This document shows, one piece after another, positions 1 through 7,793 of a stretch of DNA of 20,507 bases (position 1 is its first letter; each line of letters starts with the position of its first letter). The notes under the pieces were generated by a model. That model searched no databases, was not told the origin of the DNA, and saw nothing but the letters and a program-made list of their open reading frames with translations. The stretch covers positions 1 to 20,507 of the forward strand of contig JAEWHO010000057.1 in the NCBI GenBank assembly GCA_023387755.1, written 5' to 3'. The DNA is from Actinomycetes bacterium (lineage in GTDB: Bacteria; Actinomycetota; Actinomycetes; Actinomycetales; Actinomycetaceae). Both the position numbers and the translations under genes were made by a program.

Positions 1-134
1 GCCATGGAGGCCTCAATCCCGCGGTCAATAAGGCGGTCATAGGCGGCGCAGAAATCATCAGTAAAGCGTTTGGCGTGGGGGAAGTCTGCCCGGTGATAAG
101 ACAAGAAGCAGACACGCTTAGGGGCGGCAGGCAC
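1..134 (-). CDS. N-terminal part of an unrecognised protein, possibly TIR-like (runs off the window)
   Basis: Only the first 45 or so residues are visible; the gene continues beyond base 1. I chose the GTG at 134-132 because a GGAG lies 6 nt upstream. An in-frame TTG at 146-144 is possible but has no ribosome site and follows a stop two codons earlier. The visible protein begins MPAAPKRVCFLSYHRADF, followed by an amphipathic stretch with AKRF and a GIEAS segment. The pattern of a beta strand ending in an (F/L)SY motif, then an Asp, then a helix resembles the first strand and helix of TIR-like domains. That resemblance is weak and rests on a fragment, so no function is assigned. The PEBP gene lies upstream on the same strand, with a strong hairpin between the two, so they are probably separate units. 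Confidence 0.6.
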   Translation of the reverse strand, partial: MPAAPKRVCFLSYHRADFPHAKRFTDDFCAAYDRLIDRGIEASM

Positions 135-187
135 GGTCGTCTCCAATCGTCATTGGTTGGGGGAGAGGTGGATCGCCATCCACCGAC

Positions 188-219
188 AGGTGGCGCCGGC
201 ATATCCGGCGCCACCTTTT
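188..219. terminator. Perfect 12-bp GC-rich hairpin
   Basis: Arms 188-199 and 205-216 (AGGTGGCGCCGG and its exact complement) flank a CATAT loop. The T run (TTTT) follows on the + strand, so it looks like a classical terminator only in that direction. It lies 26 nt after the stop codon of the minus-strand PEBP gene. A role as that gene's 3' end, without a U-tract, is inferred from position. A weaker 6-bp inverted repeat follows at 168-183. Confidence 0.6.
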
Positions 220-244
220 AGGACGATCGTACCAGTTGCCGGTG

Positions 245-775
245 TTATTCGGTGCGATATGTGACCGTCAGTGTTGCCCGCGCAATGGTATGGAAGAGCA
301 TCGTGAAGGCTGCCACGGTAGGGCTGGCATCGTCGTCGAGCTCAAGGGTATCTGTATCCAGGGCGTGAACGGCGAAGATATAGCGATGTTCCATATCTCC
401 CTGCGGCGGGGCAGCGCCCATGTAGCCGTGATCGCCGCCGTCGTTACGCAGATGGAAAGCGGCACCGTCCAAGGTGAGATCTGATTCGCCCGCCCCGGTG
501 GCCAGCTCGGTGGTCTCCACCGGTAGGTCGATGATGGTCCAGTGCCAAAAGCCGCTGGGAGTGGGGGCGTCGGGGTCGAAGCAGGTGACCGCAAAGGAAC
601 GGGTCTCGGCCGGGAAACCGCTCCAGCTCAGGTGCGGAGAGGTGTTGCCCTCACTGGCCACCTGGGCGGCCGGCATGGCGGCGTCTGCGGTGAGGTCATC
701 AGAGGTGAGGGTGAATGACGGTACGGCCGGGAGTTGGCTGTATGGCTCGGGGGCGCGGGGGCGAGTGAGGTTCAT
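245..775 (-). CDS. YbhB/YbcL (PEBP / Raf kinase inhibitor-like) family protein
   Basis: A 176-residue protein of the phosphatidylethanolamine-binding protein family, cytoplasmic since no signal peptide is seen. Visible family motifs are DPDAP at 67-71, the FWHW strand around 76-79 that lines the anion-binding pocket, and the GAAPPQGDMEHRY block at 120-132 matching the family's G-x-x-PP...HRY motif. Length matches bacterial YbhB proteins. The open frame extends 63 codons further upstream, but the ATG at 775 has GGAGG 5 nt before it and begins a family-like N terminus, so the longer form is rejected. Bacterial members have no firmly established biochemical role; ligand binding or kinase/protease modulation is only inferred from eukaryotic relatives. 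It is transcribed divergently from the mutasome operon. Confidence 0.9.
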   Translation of the reverse strand: MNLTRPRAPEPYSQLPAVPSFTLTSDDLTADAAMPAAQVASEGNTSPHLSWSGFPAETRSFAVTCFDPDAPTPSGFWHWTIIDLPVETTELATGAGESDLTLDGAAFHLRNDGGDHGYMGAAPPQGDMEHRYIFAVHALDTDTLELDDDASPTVAAFTMLFHTIARATLTVTYRTE

Positions 776-934
776 CGTTTCCTCCCATAGAGTGCGGCTG
801 GGAACTGTGGTGTACCCACGTATCTCTAGCTTAAAGGGGGTGTGCGGTGGGAGTAGCGGTATCGCGTGTTCGAAAAAGCACATCCATATTTTTGCGATAG
901 ATAAGCGAAAAACTGCGGTAGTTCTCACCTGGCT

Positions 935-965
935 GTTCGAATGAATCGAACGCATGTAGTACATT
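935..965 (+). promoter_or_regulatory. Candidate SOS-controlled promoter of the imuA'-imuB-dnaE2 operon
   Basis: A possible -10 (TACATT, 960-965) lies 18 nt after a possible -35 (TTCGAA, 936-941). Between and overlapping them, TCGAAC-GCAT-GTAGTA (946-961) matches the actinobacterial/Bacillus LexA box TCGAAC-N4-GTTCGA perfectly in the left half and spacer class but only 3 of 6 in the right half. A further GTTCGA at 935-940 makes an outward-facing palindrome with 946-951. The site fits the known LexA control of this cassette in mycobacteria, but the match is degenerate and the regulation is inferred. Confidence 0.45.
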
Positions 966-1005
966 GTCGTAGGTTAGTTCTACAGTGGCATCAGAAAGGA
1001 GTGAG

Positions 1006-1602
1006 ATGACGCGCCTAGCCCACGCTCGGGCCGCCTTGGCGGCAGCGGAAGAACGTGCCGGGGTTACTCCTGGTGACTACGGCCACCCGCTGACGGGGAT
1101 ATGGCCCTCGCTCATTCCTGCGCAACGCTTACGTGGTGGAGTGGTGCAGATATCTGCGCGCTACCTGCTCTGGCCAGTCATGGCGCAGATGATGGGAGCC
1201 CACGGCTGGGCAGCAGTACTGGGAATGGAGGATATTGGATGGCAGGCAGCTATTGATGCCGGGGTGGATATCGGGCGGGTGATGACGGTGCCGGGGCCCG
1301 CAAGCGCGGCAGTTGTGGCAGCTGCTATTGACGGGTTGGCAGTGGTGGTTGTGGGGGAAACTACCCGCTTGAATGCCGCCGATAGGCGGGCTTTGGGTGG
1401 GCGTATCCGCAGCCGGGGCACTTGTTTTTTAACCACTGCGGGGTGGAGTGGTGCCCACCGGGTAGTGGCCCGTACTGATACCGCCCTGGGGTGTGACGAC
1501 GGCGCCGGCTGGATTGAGTCTCTTATTGTTGATACGGCGGCGGGGCGGTTGCAGGCAGAACCGGCACAACTCCGGGCATATCGAGTTCTGGCGGCAGTAT
1601 GA
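1006..1602 (+). CDS. imuA': ImuA'-type mutasome accessory protein (RecA-like fold)
   Basis: A 198-residue protein recognised mainly from context: it is directly followed by imuB and dnaE2, as ImuA' proteins are. The core resembles the degenerate RecA-like fold of this family: a glycine-rich strand (RGGVVQIS, about residues 44-51) where a Walker A would lie but with no GK(S/T), then hydrophobic strands such as AAVLGMEDIGW and AAIDGLAVVVVGE. Family members support ImuB/DnaE2-dependent translesion synthesis and are not active recombinases. The ATG at 1006 is preferred because AAAGGAG lies just upstream; a GTG at 985 would add seven residues. The stop overlaps the imuB start (ATGA), which indicates translational coupling. 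Confidence 0.8.
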   Translation: MTRLAHARAALAAAEERAGVTPGDYGHPLTGIWPSLIPAQRLRGGVVQISARYLLWPVMAQMMGAHGWAAVLGMEDIGWQAAIDAGVDIGRVMTVPGPASAAVVAAAIDGLAVVVVGETTRLNAADRRALGGRIRSRGTCFLTTAGWSGAHRVVARTDTALGCDDGAGWIESLIVDTAAGRLQAEPAQLRAYRVLAAV

Positions 1603-3200
1603 CGGCGCACGTATGTGTGTGGATTCCTGACTGGCCGCTGGCTGCTGCCATCGCGGAAGGGACGGTGACGGCGCAGGAAGCCGCGGCAGTCCATGACGGA
1701 AAGCGCATAGTGGCAGTGTCACCTGCCGCGCGCCGGGCGGGGGTGCGTCGGGGAATGCGCCGGCGGCTGGCGCTGTCCTATTGCCCAGAATTACGGGTGC
1801 TCCATGATGATCCAGCCCAGCAGATGCGAGCCTTCGAAGCGGTGCTGGCGGGTATCGAACAGGTGCTAGCCCTTCCCGTGGTGATTCGCCCCGGGCTAGT
1901 AATGGCAGCAGCTGCCGGGCCCGTGAAGCACTGTGGTGGGCAGTGGTCGCTGGTGGAAGAATTGACGGCTGCCGTCGTCGATATTGCTGGGGGTGAGGCC
2001 TATGCCGGGATCGGGCAGGGGGCGCTCGCTGCGGTACTGGCCGCTCGTAGCCAGCTGGTGGTGCCCTCGCAGCAGACACCGGCGTTTTTAGCTCCCCAGC
2101 CAGTGAGTTCTATTGGAGTAGTGGCCGCTGACTGGAAGCACTGGCAGCAACTACAGGAGTTGAGCTCCACCCTGGCGCGATTCGGGATCCGCACTCTGGG
2201 GCAGCTAGCAGAGTTGGACCGGGGCCAGGTTGCCACCAGATTCGGTAGGAGTGGTCTCTTTGCCCACGATCTAGCTAGTGGATGCGATGTGCTTTTAGCG
2301 CAGCAGCAGACTGAAGGGCAGGATGTAAGCGTTCAGCAGCAGTGGGATCCACCCCTGGAACAGGCAGGTGCGGCCGCGTTTGCCTGCCGCAGTTTGGCTC
2401 AGCGGCTTATCGCCCATACCGGCGGGCGGGGATGTGAAGAACTGGTGGTGCGGGCCCGCACCACGGCGGGCACTATCTGCCAACGCAGCTGGGCTTTGGG
2501 AGGTTTAAGTTCAGTTGGTGAATTACATGTGCGCGCGATTACGGATCGGGTGCGCTGGCAGCTCGACGGGTGGCTCAGCAGTAACCGTTTAGATGGCCCT
2601 TTGGACTTCCTGGAGATTACTGCGCGCGCCGTCTACCGCCACCATCCGTCCGGGCCCGGGCTGTGGGGCGCATACGCACAACAGGAAGAAGCAGAGCGGA
2701 CGATAACGCGGCTGCAGAGCCTGTGCGGACCGGCAGCCGTCCATATTGTGGTGCCGCGCGGTGGGCGGCATCCAGCCCGGCGGGCGGTGACGGTTCCTGC
2801 GATCTGCCCTCCTGAAGAACAGACGACGGCGGGGCCCTGGGCTGGGCGAATTCCCGGATTGGCCCCGAGTATTGTTTTTAGTCAACCGCTGGACGTCCGA
2901 CTTTACGATGATGGCGGACAAGAGCTAGCGGTGCCTCCAACGGCGGATGATTTTAATGCGCGGCCGGCCTGTTATCGGTTGGACGCAAGCGGCGTCGAGC
3001 AGGCTACCTATGAACGGGCGCTGCGCTATCTGGCAACGCAGGGTCAGGTCACCGATTGGGCGGGGCCGTGGCTGTTATGGGAACAGTGGTGGGAAGGGCG
3101 GCCACCGCGGATATGCCTCCAGTTGGTTATCGATCACGGGGCGCTGCTTATCGGCGGGACCCCGGCGGGGAGGTGGCAGATTGAGGGCTGCTATGGCTAA
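1599..3200 (+). CDS. imuB: ImuB, catalytically inactive Y-family DNA polymerase-like mutasome hub
   Basis: A 533-residue ImuB. The N terminus VCVWIPDWPLAAA (5-17) is the family hallmark replacing the Y-polymerase metal-binding strand. The second catalytic region reads RPGLVMAAAAGP (97-108), with none of the paired acidic residues needed for polymerisation. A helix-hairpin-helix-like segment (RFGIRTLGQLAELD, in the low 200s) and a little-finger region follow, ending in WQIEGCYG, typical of ImuB C termini. In mycobacteria ImuB docks on the beta clamp and recruits ImuA' and DnaE2. The equivalent of the clamp motif here reads GPGLWG (352-357), lacking the usual Gln and first Leu. It overlaps imuA' by 4 nt and dnaE2 by 8 nt. 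Confidence 0.92.
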   Translation: MTAHVCVWIPDWPLAAAIAEGTVTAQEAAAVHDGKRIVAVSPAARRAGVRRGMRRRLALSYCPELRVLHDDPAQQMRAFEAVLAGIEQVLALPVVIRPGLVMAAAAGPVKHCGGQWSLVEELTAAVVDIAGGEAYAGIGQGALAAVLAARSQLVVPSQQTPAFLAPQPVSSIGVVAADWKHWQQLQELSSTLARFGIRTLGQLAELDRGQVATRFGRSGLFAHDLASGCDVLLAQQQTEGQDVSVQQQWDPPLEQAGAAAFACRSLAQRLIAHTGGRGCEELVVRARTTAGTICQRSWALGGLSSVGELHVRAITDRVRWQLDGWLSSNRLDGPLDFLEITARAVYRHHPSGPGLWGAYAQQEEAERTITRLQSLCGPAAVHIVVPRGGRHPARRAVTVPAICPPEEQTTAGPWAGRIPGLAPSIVFSQPLDVRLYDDGGQELAVPPTADDFNARPACYRLDASGVEQATYERALRYLATQGQVTDWAGPWLLWEQWWEGRPPRICLQLVIDHGALLIGGTPAGRWQIEGCYG

Positions 3201-6200
3201 GTATGCCGAGCTCCATTGCCGCAGTGCCTACTCTTTTCTGCGTGGGGCCAACCAGCCGGCAGACCTGGTGGCGCGCGCCCGCGACGTGGGGCTGACTGGA
3301 TTAGCGCTGACCGATATCGACGGTTTATACGGTGTGGTCCAACATGCCCAGGCTGCCCGCACGCACGGTGTTAATGCTATTTTCGGGGCGGAGGTTACCA
3401 TTACCGGCGGTCACCGTCTGGTGGTCATATGCCGCAATCAGCGCGATTACAGTCATCTATCGCGCACCTTGGCATATGCTCACCTGGCTGCGACTAAAGA
3501 TACGCCGATGCAAGTGGCTTTAACGGATTTAGCTGCTGGCGGGCAGTTTCTGATTCTTACCGGGGCGGGTGAGGGAGCTGAAATACCGCAGTTAATGGCC
3601 CGCGGGCAGACGGAGCAGGCGCAGCGGCGCTTGGCACAGCTACAGGAGCTATTCGGCAGAGACAATGTGGCGGTTGAAATCACTCTGCCTGGCCACCCCG
3701 AGGATCATCGGCACGCCTCCACCCTGGTAGAGCTCGCAGCCGTGCGGAATGCCCCTGTGGTAGCGACCGGCAATGTGGACTGTGCTTGCCCCAGTGATTT
3801 TCCCGTGTTGACCGCCCAGTGGGCTAATCATCGGCGAACTTCGCTGGCAGCAGCTGACCCGTACCTGCCGGCGAGTCCGGCGTATATACGCACTCCACAG
3901 CAGGTTGCGCACCGCTTCAAACGCTATCCAGCGGCGATTGATGCAGCCGTCCAGTTAGCTGCTGACTGCACCTTTGACTTCTCCCTACTCGCCCCTGAGC
4001 TACCTGATTTTCCAGTCCCGCCCGGGCATAGTGAAAGTACGTGGCTGCGGGAATTGACCTATCGGGGCGCCTATGAACGCTACGGCCCACCGGATGCTGA
4101 AAAAGCCGCTGGTGCCTACGCCACTATTGAGAGGGAGTTAGCGATTATTGAGCAGCTGGGATTTCCCGGTTATTTTCTGATCGTTCACGATATTGTCCAG
4201 TTCTGTCAGCGCGAACAGATCCTGTGCCAGGGCCGGGGATCGGCAGCGAATTCGGCAGTGTGTTTTGCCCTGGGAATTACCGCCGTCGACGCCGTGCGCC
4301 ATCGTATGCTCTTTGAACGCTTTCTCTCCCCGGGGCGCAGCGGCCCACCCGATATCGATATTGATGTGGAATCGGGACGGCGGGAGGAAGTGATCCAGTA
4401 TGTCTACCAGCGTTATGGGCGCACCCACGCGGCCTTGGTCGCTAATGTCATCACCTATCGCACTCGTTCGGCCATTCGCGATGCCGCGCGGGCGCTGGGG
4501 TATCCGAGCGGGCATATAGATGCCATGACGCGCACTGTAGAACACCGGCACCGCCCTGCCGATGGAGATCAGATTCCCGCCGATGTGGCTGAACTTTCGG
4601 GCCGTTTGCTGCGGCTACCGCGGCATTTAGGGATCCACCCGGGCGGCATGGTGATCTGCGATCGGCCCGTGATCGATGTGTGCCCGGTGCAATGGGCGCC
4701 CATGCCGCAACGCAGCATCGTGCAGTGGGATAAAGATGATTGCGCGGATGCTGGCCTGGTGAAGTTCGACATCTTGGGTCTGGGGATGCTGACCGCCCTG
4801 CGGATAGCCTTCACTGAATTAACAGCCCGAGGCGTGCAGGTAGACGGGCGGCCGCTTGGGTTGCATTCTATTGACCAGGACGACGAAGAAGTCTATAACC
4901 TCCTGTGTACAGCCGACACAGTTGGTGTTTTTCAGGTGGAATCACGCGCCCAGATGCAAACCCTGCCGCGTCTGCGGCCCCGCTGTTTCTACGACATCGT
5001 CATTGAAGTGGCCCTGGTCCGCCCCGGTCCCATTCAGGGAGGGTCAGTTAATCCCTACATTCGCCGTCGACTCGGCAAAGAACCGGTGACCTACCTTCAT
5101 CCGTTGCTACAGCCGGCGTTAGAAAAAACCCTCGGAGTGCCGCTCTTCCAAGAACAACTCATGCAAATCGCTATCGACGCCGCGGGCTTCACCCCTGCCC
5201 AGGCAGATCAGCTCCGTAAAGCTATGGGCGCGAAACGCTCTACTGAACGGATGGAAGCACTGCGTGAAAGTCTATTAGCGGGGATGAGTGAACGGGGGAT
5301 TCCACCTGCTGCCCAGGAACAGATTTTTCATACTCTGCGCGGGTTTGCGGAATTCGGTTTTCCCGAATCCCACGCTTTCTCATTCGCCTACCTCGTCTAT
5401 GCGTCTGCCTACCTGAAAGTACATTATCCGGAGGCCTTCTATGCGGGTTTATTGGCAGCCCAACCGATGGGGTTCTATTCGCCTCAGTCGCTGGTTGCCG
5501 ACGCGCGCCGGCACGGAGTCACGGTTAGGCCTGCCAGCGTCGCAACCTCGCGAGTAGAGGCCAGTGTCATTGACCTACCCACGCCCGCCACTTCGCACCG
5601 GGAATACGATCCCGCATGTGCCCGCCGGATCCACGCCAATCCCCACCAAGCCGTCCTGCTGGGCCTAGCCTCCATCCGCGGAATCGGGGAGGCAGCCGCG
5701 CAACGGATTGTTATCGCTCGCGAGCAGCAGCCCTTTAGCGATGTTCTGGATTTAGCTCGTCGAGCCCGGCTAAACACTAACCAGATCGAATATTTAGCCA
5801 GTGCGGGGGCTTTGGCTGACTTTGGGCAGCGGCGCCAGATGCTATGGCTGGCAGCAGCGGCAGGACGGAATGCTCCCGCCAGGCTGGGGGAGGGCAGCCG
5901 ATATGAGCAGCTGCCGCTGCCAGGAATAGATGAGCCATCGGCTCTGCCTGAGCTGCCCGAGATTGACGCGGTCGAGAGTAGCGCATTAGATATTTGGGCG
6001 ACCGGAGTGTCCACCACCGAACATCCACTTGCGCTGGTGCGTTCCCGCCTAGACGCCCAGCAGATTCTCACCGTCGCGGATTTTCTACACCTGCCTGATG
6101 GACAGCGGGCCCGTACAGCCGGTGTCGTGACTCACCGGCAACGGCCCGCGACTGCAGCGGGAATAACCTTCTTAGCCTTAGAAGATGAAACTGGAGTTTT

Positions 6201-6375
6201 GAATGTGGTCTGTTCTCCCGGACTATGGCAGGCATATCGGCACACCGCCCGCAACGCCACCGCACTAATAATCCGGGGTAGATGCCAGAAGAATGACGGC
6301 GCTGTGTGCCTCCAAGCCGACCAGTTACAGCCCCTACCGCTGCCTGTCGCGGCGACCTCCCGGGATTTCCGCTAG
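3193..6375 (+). CDS. dnaE2: DnaE2, error-prone DNA polymerase III alpha subunit
   Basis: A 1060-residue C-family polymerase that extends past lesions during SOS mutagenesis. The order is an N-terminal PHP domain (AELHCRSAYSFLRGA near residues 5-19), then a palm with catalytic aspartates in PDIDID (D387, D389) and KFDILGL (D526), then fingers, an HhH region (ASIRGIGEAAAQRI) and a C-terminal OB fold (GITFLALEDETGVLNVV). It is shorter than replicative DnaE1 and fits DnaE2 length. The open frame reaches 82 codons further upstream, inside imuB. The ATG at 3193 has GAGGG 5 nt upstream and begins the conserved PHP strand, so it is the likely start. The 8-nt overlap with imuB implies coupled translation. 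No frameshift or missing catalytic residue is seen. Confidence 0.95.
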   Translation: MAKYAELHCRSAYSFLRGANQPADLVARARDVGLTGLALTDIDGLYGVVQHAQAARTHGVNAIFGAEVTITGGHRLVVICRNQRDYSHLSRTLAYAHLAATKDTPMQVALTDLAAGGQFLILTGAGEGAEIPQLMARGQTEQAQRRLAQLQELFGRDNVAVEITLPGHPEDHRHASTLVELAAVRNAPVVATGNVDCACPSDFPVLTAQWANHRRTSLAAADPYLPASPAYIRTPQQVAHRFKRYPAAIDAAVQLAADCTFDFSLLAPELPDFPVPPGHSESTWLRELTYRGAYERYGPPDAEKAAGAYATIERELAIIEQLGFPGYFLIVHDIVQFCQREQILCQGRGSAANSAVCFALGITAVDAVRHRMLFERFLSPGRSGPPDIDIDVESGRREEVIQYVYQRYGRTHAALVANVITYRTRSAIRDAARALGYPSGHIDAMTRTVEHRHRPADGDQIPADVAELSGRLLRLPRHLGIHPGGMVICDRPVIDVCPVQWAPMPQRSIVQWDKDDCADAGLVKFDILGLGMLTALRIAFTELTARGVQVDGRPLGLHSIDQDDEEVYNLLCTADTVGVFQVESRAQMQTLPRLRPRCFYDIVIEVALVRPGPIQGGSVNPYIRRRLGKEPVTYLHPLLQPALEKTLGVPLFQEQLMQIAIDAAGFTPAQADQLRKAMGAKRSTERMEALRESLLAGMSERGIPPAAQEQIFHTLRGFAEFGFPESHAFSFAYLVYASAYLKVHYPEAFYAGLLAAQPMGFYSPQSLVADARRHGVTVRPASVATSRVEASVIDLPTPATSHREYDPACARRIHANPHQAVLLGLASIRGIGEAAAQRIVIAREQQPFSDVLDLARRARLNTNQIEYLASAGALADFGQRRQMLWLAAAAGRNAPARLGEGSRYEQLPLPGIDEPSALPELPEIDAVESSALDIWATGVSTTEHPLALVRSRLDAQQILTVADFLHLPDGQRARTAGVVTHRQRPATAAGITFLALEDETGVLNVVCSPGLWQAYRHTARNATALIIRGRCQKNDGAVCLQADQLQPLPLPVAATSRDFR

Positions 6376-6469
6376 CGAAGGAAGCGGCGTCGAGGAAGGC
6401 AGCGGGAGGCACAGGTGGGTGCAAGGTGCAGTTCACCGGCGAGAGTGCGCGGTTGGTGAGTATCCCGGC

Positions 6470-7651
6470 TCAGTGGTGCGGCTCCAATAATTTATCTTCA
6501 TCCAACTCGGGGAGTTTATCCCAGGCACGGTCCGGATTACTCAGCGTACGGTAAACCGACCAGATCACCGCAATAATCGGAATGGCAATCACCGCCCCAA
6601 GTAGGCCCATCGCGAAGGAACCCGCAGCCACCCCTACCGCAACCACGACCGGGTGGATAGCCACTTGTTTACTCATCACCAGCGGCTGCAACACATGCCC
6701 CTCAAACTGCCCGATCAAAGCAATCCCCACACCGACTGCGAGCGCTTTACCAATCCCATCAGCAGCCAGGGCCACCACCATCGCAATAACCATCGCGGTA
6801 GGTGCACCAACTAGAGGGATAAAAGCACCGATCATCACCAGGACCGCCAGTGGTGCCGCCAACGGTACTCCGAGGAACCACAGCAAGATGAAGCAGAATA
6901 ACCCATCCGAGGCCGCCACAATCATGGTTCCTCGCGCGTAACCGGAGAACGTTAACCAGCCAGCCGCCGCGGCTTCATGTGTACGACGACGTTTTTCCTC
7001 GGGCAGCAAGTTAAGGAACCACAGCCACATTTTGTCCCCGCTGGCCAAGAAGAAGATAGTCACAAAGAAAGACAGCGCTAAAACGGTGAAAATAATGGCT
7101 ACTGTCCCGGCATTGGATAACACCTGGGATGCTAGATCACCGGCGTTGTCTTGTACGTACTGGGTTCCTTTATCCACCAGTTCTTTCATCCCCTGAGTGA
7201 TGTCCTGGCGGGAGAGGTGCCAGGGGAGCGGGCCATCCTCTAAGAACCGAATAATCGTATTGGCCCCGTCAGAAAACCGGGAGGCCAGGGCACTCCATTC
7301 CCCGGAAACCGAATAGGCCACATAGAACACTAAGCCGCCAAAGACGCCGAAGGAACCGATGAGTGCGACGGCGGTGGCTAGGGCGCGAGGCATGGCACGG
7401 CTGAGCCAGGTCACTACCGGCCAGAGCACGGATGTGACGACCAGTGCCAAGAACACTGCGATGAAAACCAGCTCAATCTTGGCGGTTAGGAAAACGATAC
7501 CGGCGACCACCAGGGCGATCCCGATAAGGTACCAGGCCCCTAACCCAAACTTCGCCAGCCAGCGCGGGATGGGGTGGTGATGGGACGGATCGATTGCGGG
7601 CGGTGCTGGTTGCACCACCACAGTCCTCGGGCGGCGCTTGAACAGGCTCAT
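6470..7651 (-). CDS. AI-2E family transporter (PerM/YhhT-like membrane protein)
   Basis: A 393-residue polytopic membrane protein of the AI-2E exporter family. After a short cytoplasmic N terminus rich in basic residues and Pro, hydrophobic segments occur at roughly 38-55, 57-80 and 92-115. A soluble stretch with amphipathic helices (about 118-185) follows, then more membrane segments including the characteristic GAFIPLVGAPTAMVIAMVVAL and a C-terminal LLGAVIAIPIIAVIWSVYRTL. Members were named for autoinducer-2 export, but many do other things such as Na+/H+ exchange, so the substrate is unknown. The start codon is directly preceded by a -10 box, suggesting a leaderless mRNA. It converges with dnaE2, with 94 nt between the stop codons in which I see no convincing terminator. 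Confidence 0.9.
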   Translation of the reverse strand: MSLFKRRPRTVVVQPAPPAIDPSHHHPIPRWLAKFGLGAWYLIGIALVVAGIVFLTAKIELVFIAVFLALVVTSVLWPVVTWLSRAMPRALATAVALIGSFGVFGGLVFYVAYSVSGEWSALASRFSDGANTIIRFLEDGPLPWHLSRQDITQGMKELVDKGTQYVQDNAGDLASQVLSNAGTVAIIFTVLALSFFVTIFFLASGDKMWLWFLNLLPEEKRRRTHEAAAAGWLTFSGYARGTMIVAASDGLFCFILLWFLGVPLAAPLAVLVMIGAFIPLVGAPTAMVIAMVVALAADGIGKALAVGVGIALIGQFEGHVLQPLVMSKQVAIHPVVVAVGVAAGSFAMGLLGAVIAIPIIAVIWSVYRTLSNPDRAWDKLPELDEDKLLEPHH

Positions 7652-7657
7652 ACGGCT

Positions 7658-7663
7658 AGTCTA
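7658..7663 (-). promoter_or_regulatory. -10 box placing transcription start on the AI-2E ATG
   Basis: TAGACT on the minus strand, followed by 6 nt and the ATG at 7651. There is no ribosome site. This geometry predicts a leaderless transcript; no clear -35 is visible. Confidence 0.55.
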
Positions 7664-7740
7664 GGCCGGTCACGGTTCACCCGCAGGTGCCGCAGCCACA
7701 CCGGTAACCGTCTCGCCGCTGCCGCGGTTGCCCCCATTTA

Positions 7741-7768
7741 CTTGCCGGTGCCGCAGCGGCACCACAAG
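7741..7768 (-). terminator. Hairpin downstream of the HAD gene
   Basis: GGTGCCGC (7747-7754) and GCGGCACC (7756-7763) pair around a single base, in effect a 6-bp stem with a 5-nt loop. Outer CTTG/CAAG bases extend it. It lies 26 nt past the HAD stop codon on the minus strand. No T run follows, so it is a possible U-less terminator. The rest of 7652-7793 holds an 11-nt direct repeat (GGTGCCGCAGC at 7686 and 7747) and nothing else I recognise. Confidence 0.4.
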
Positions 7769-7793
7769 CTCCCGGTTAATTCACCGGCCCAGC

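Noticed and set aside
935..951. GTTCGA-ATGAA-TCGAAC read as the LexA box itself
   Set aside because: The half sites are in the reverse order to the known box (GAAC first, GTTC second). It is recorded only as flanking symmetry to the 946-961 candidate.
776..964. 63-codon upstream extension of the PEBP protein
   Set aside because: The internal ATG at 775 has a strong GGAGG ribosome site and the extension has no family similarity. It also covers the divergent promoter region.
1429..2079. Minus-strand open frame across imuA'/imuB
   Set aside because: Composition is Arg/Pro/Ala-rich shadow sequence opposite two well supported genes; no ribosome site or family features.
2947..3192. 82-codon upstream extension of DnaE2 inside imuB
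   Set aside because: It is out-of-frame imuB sequence; the ATG at 3193 has a ribosome site and begins the conserved PHP strand.
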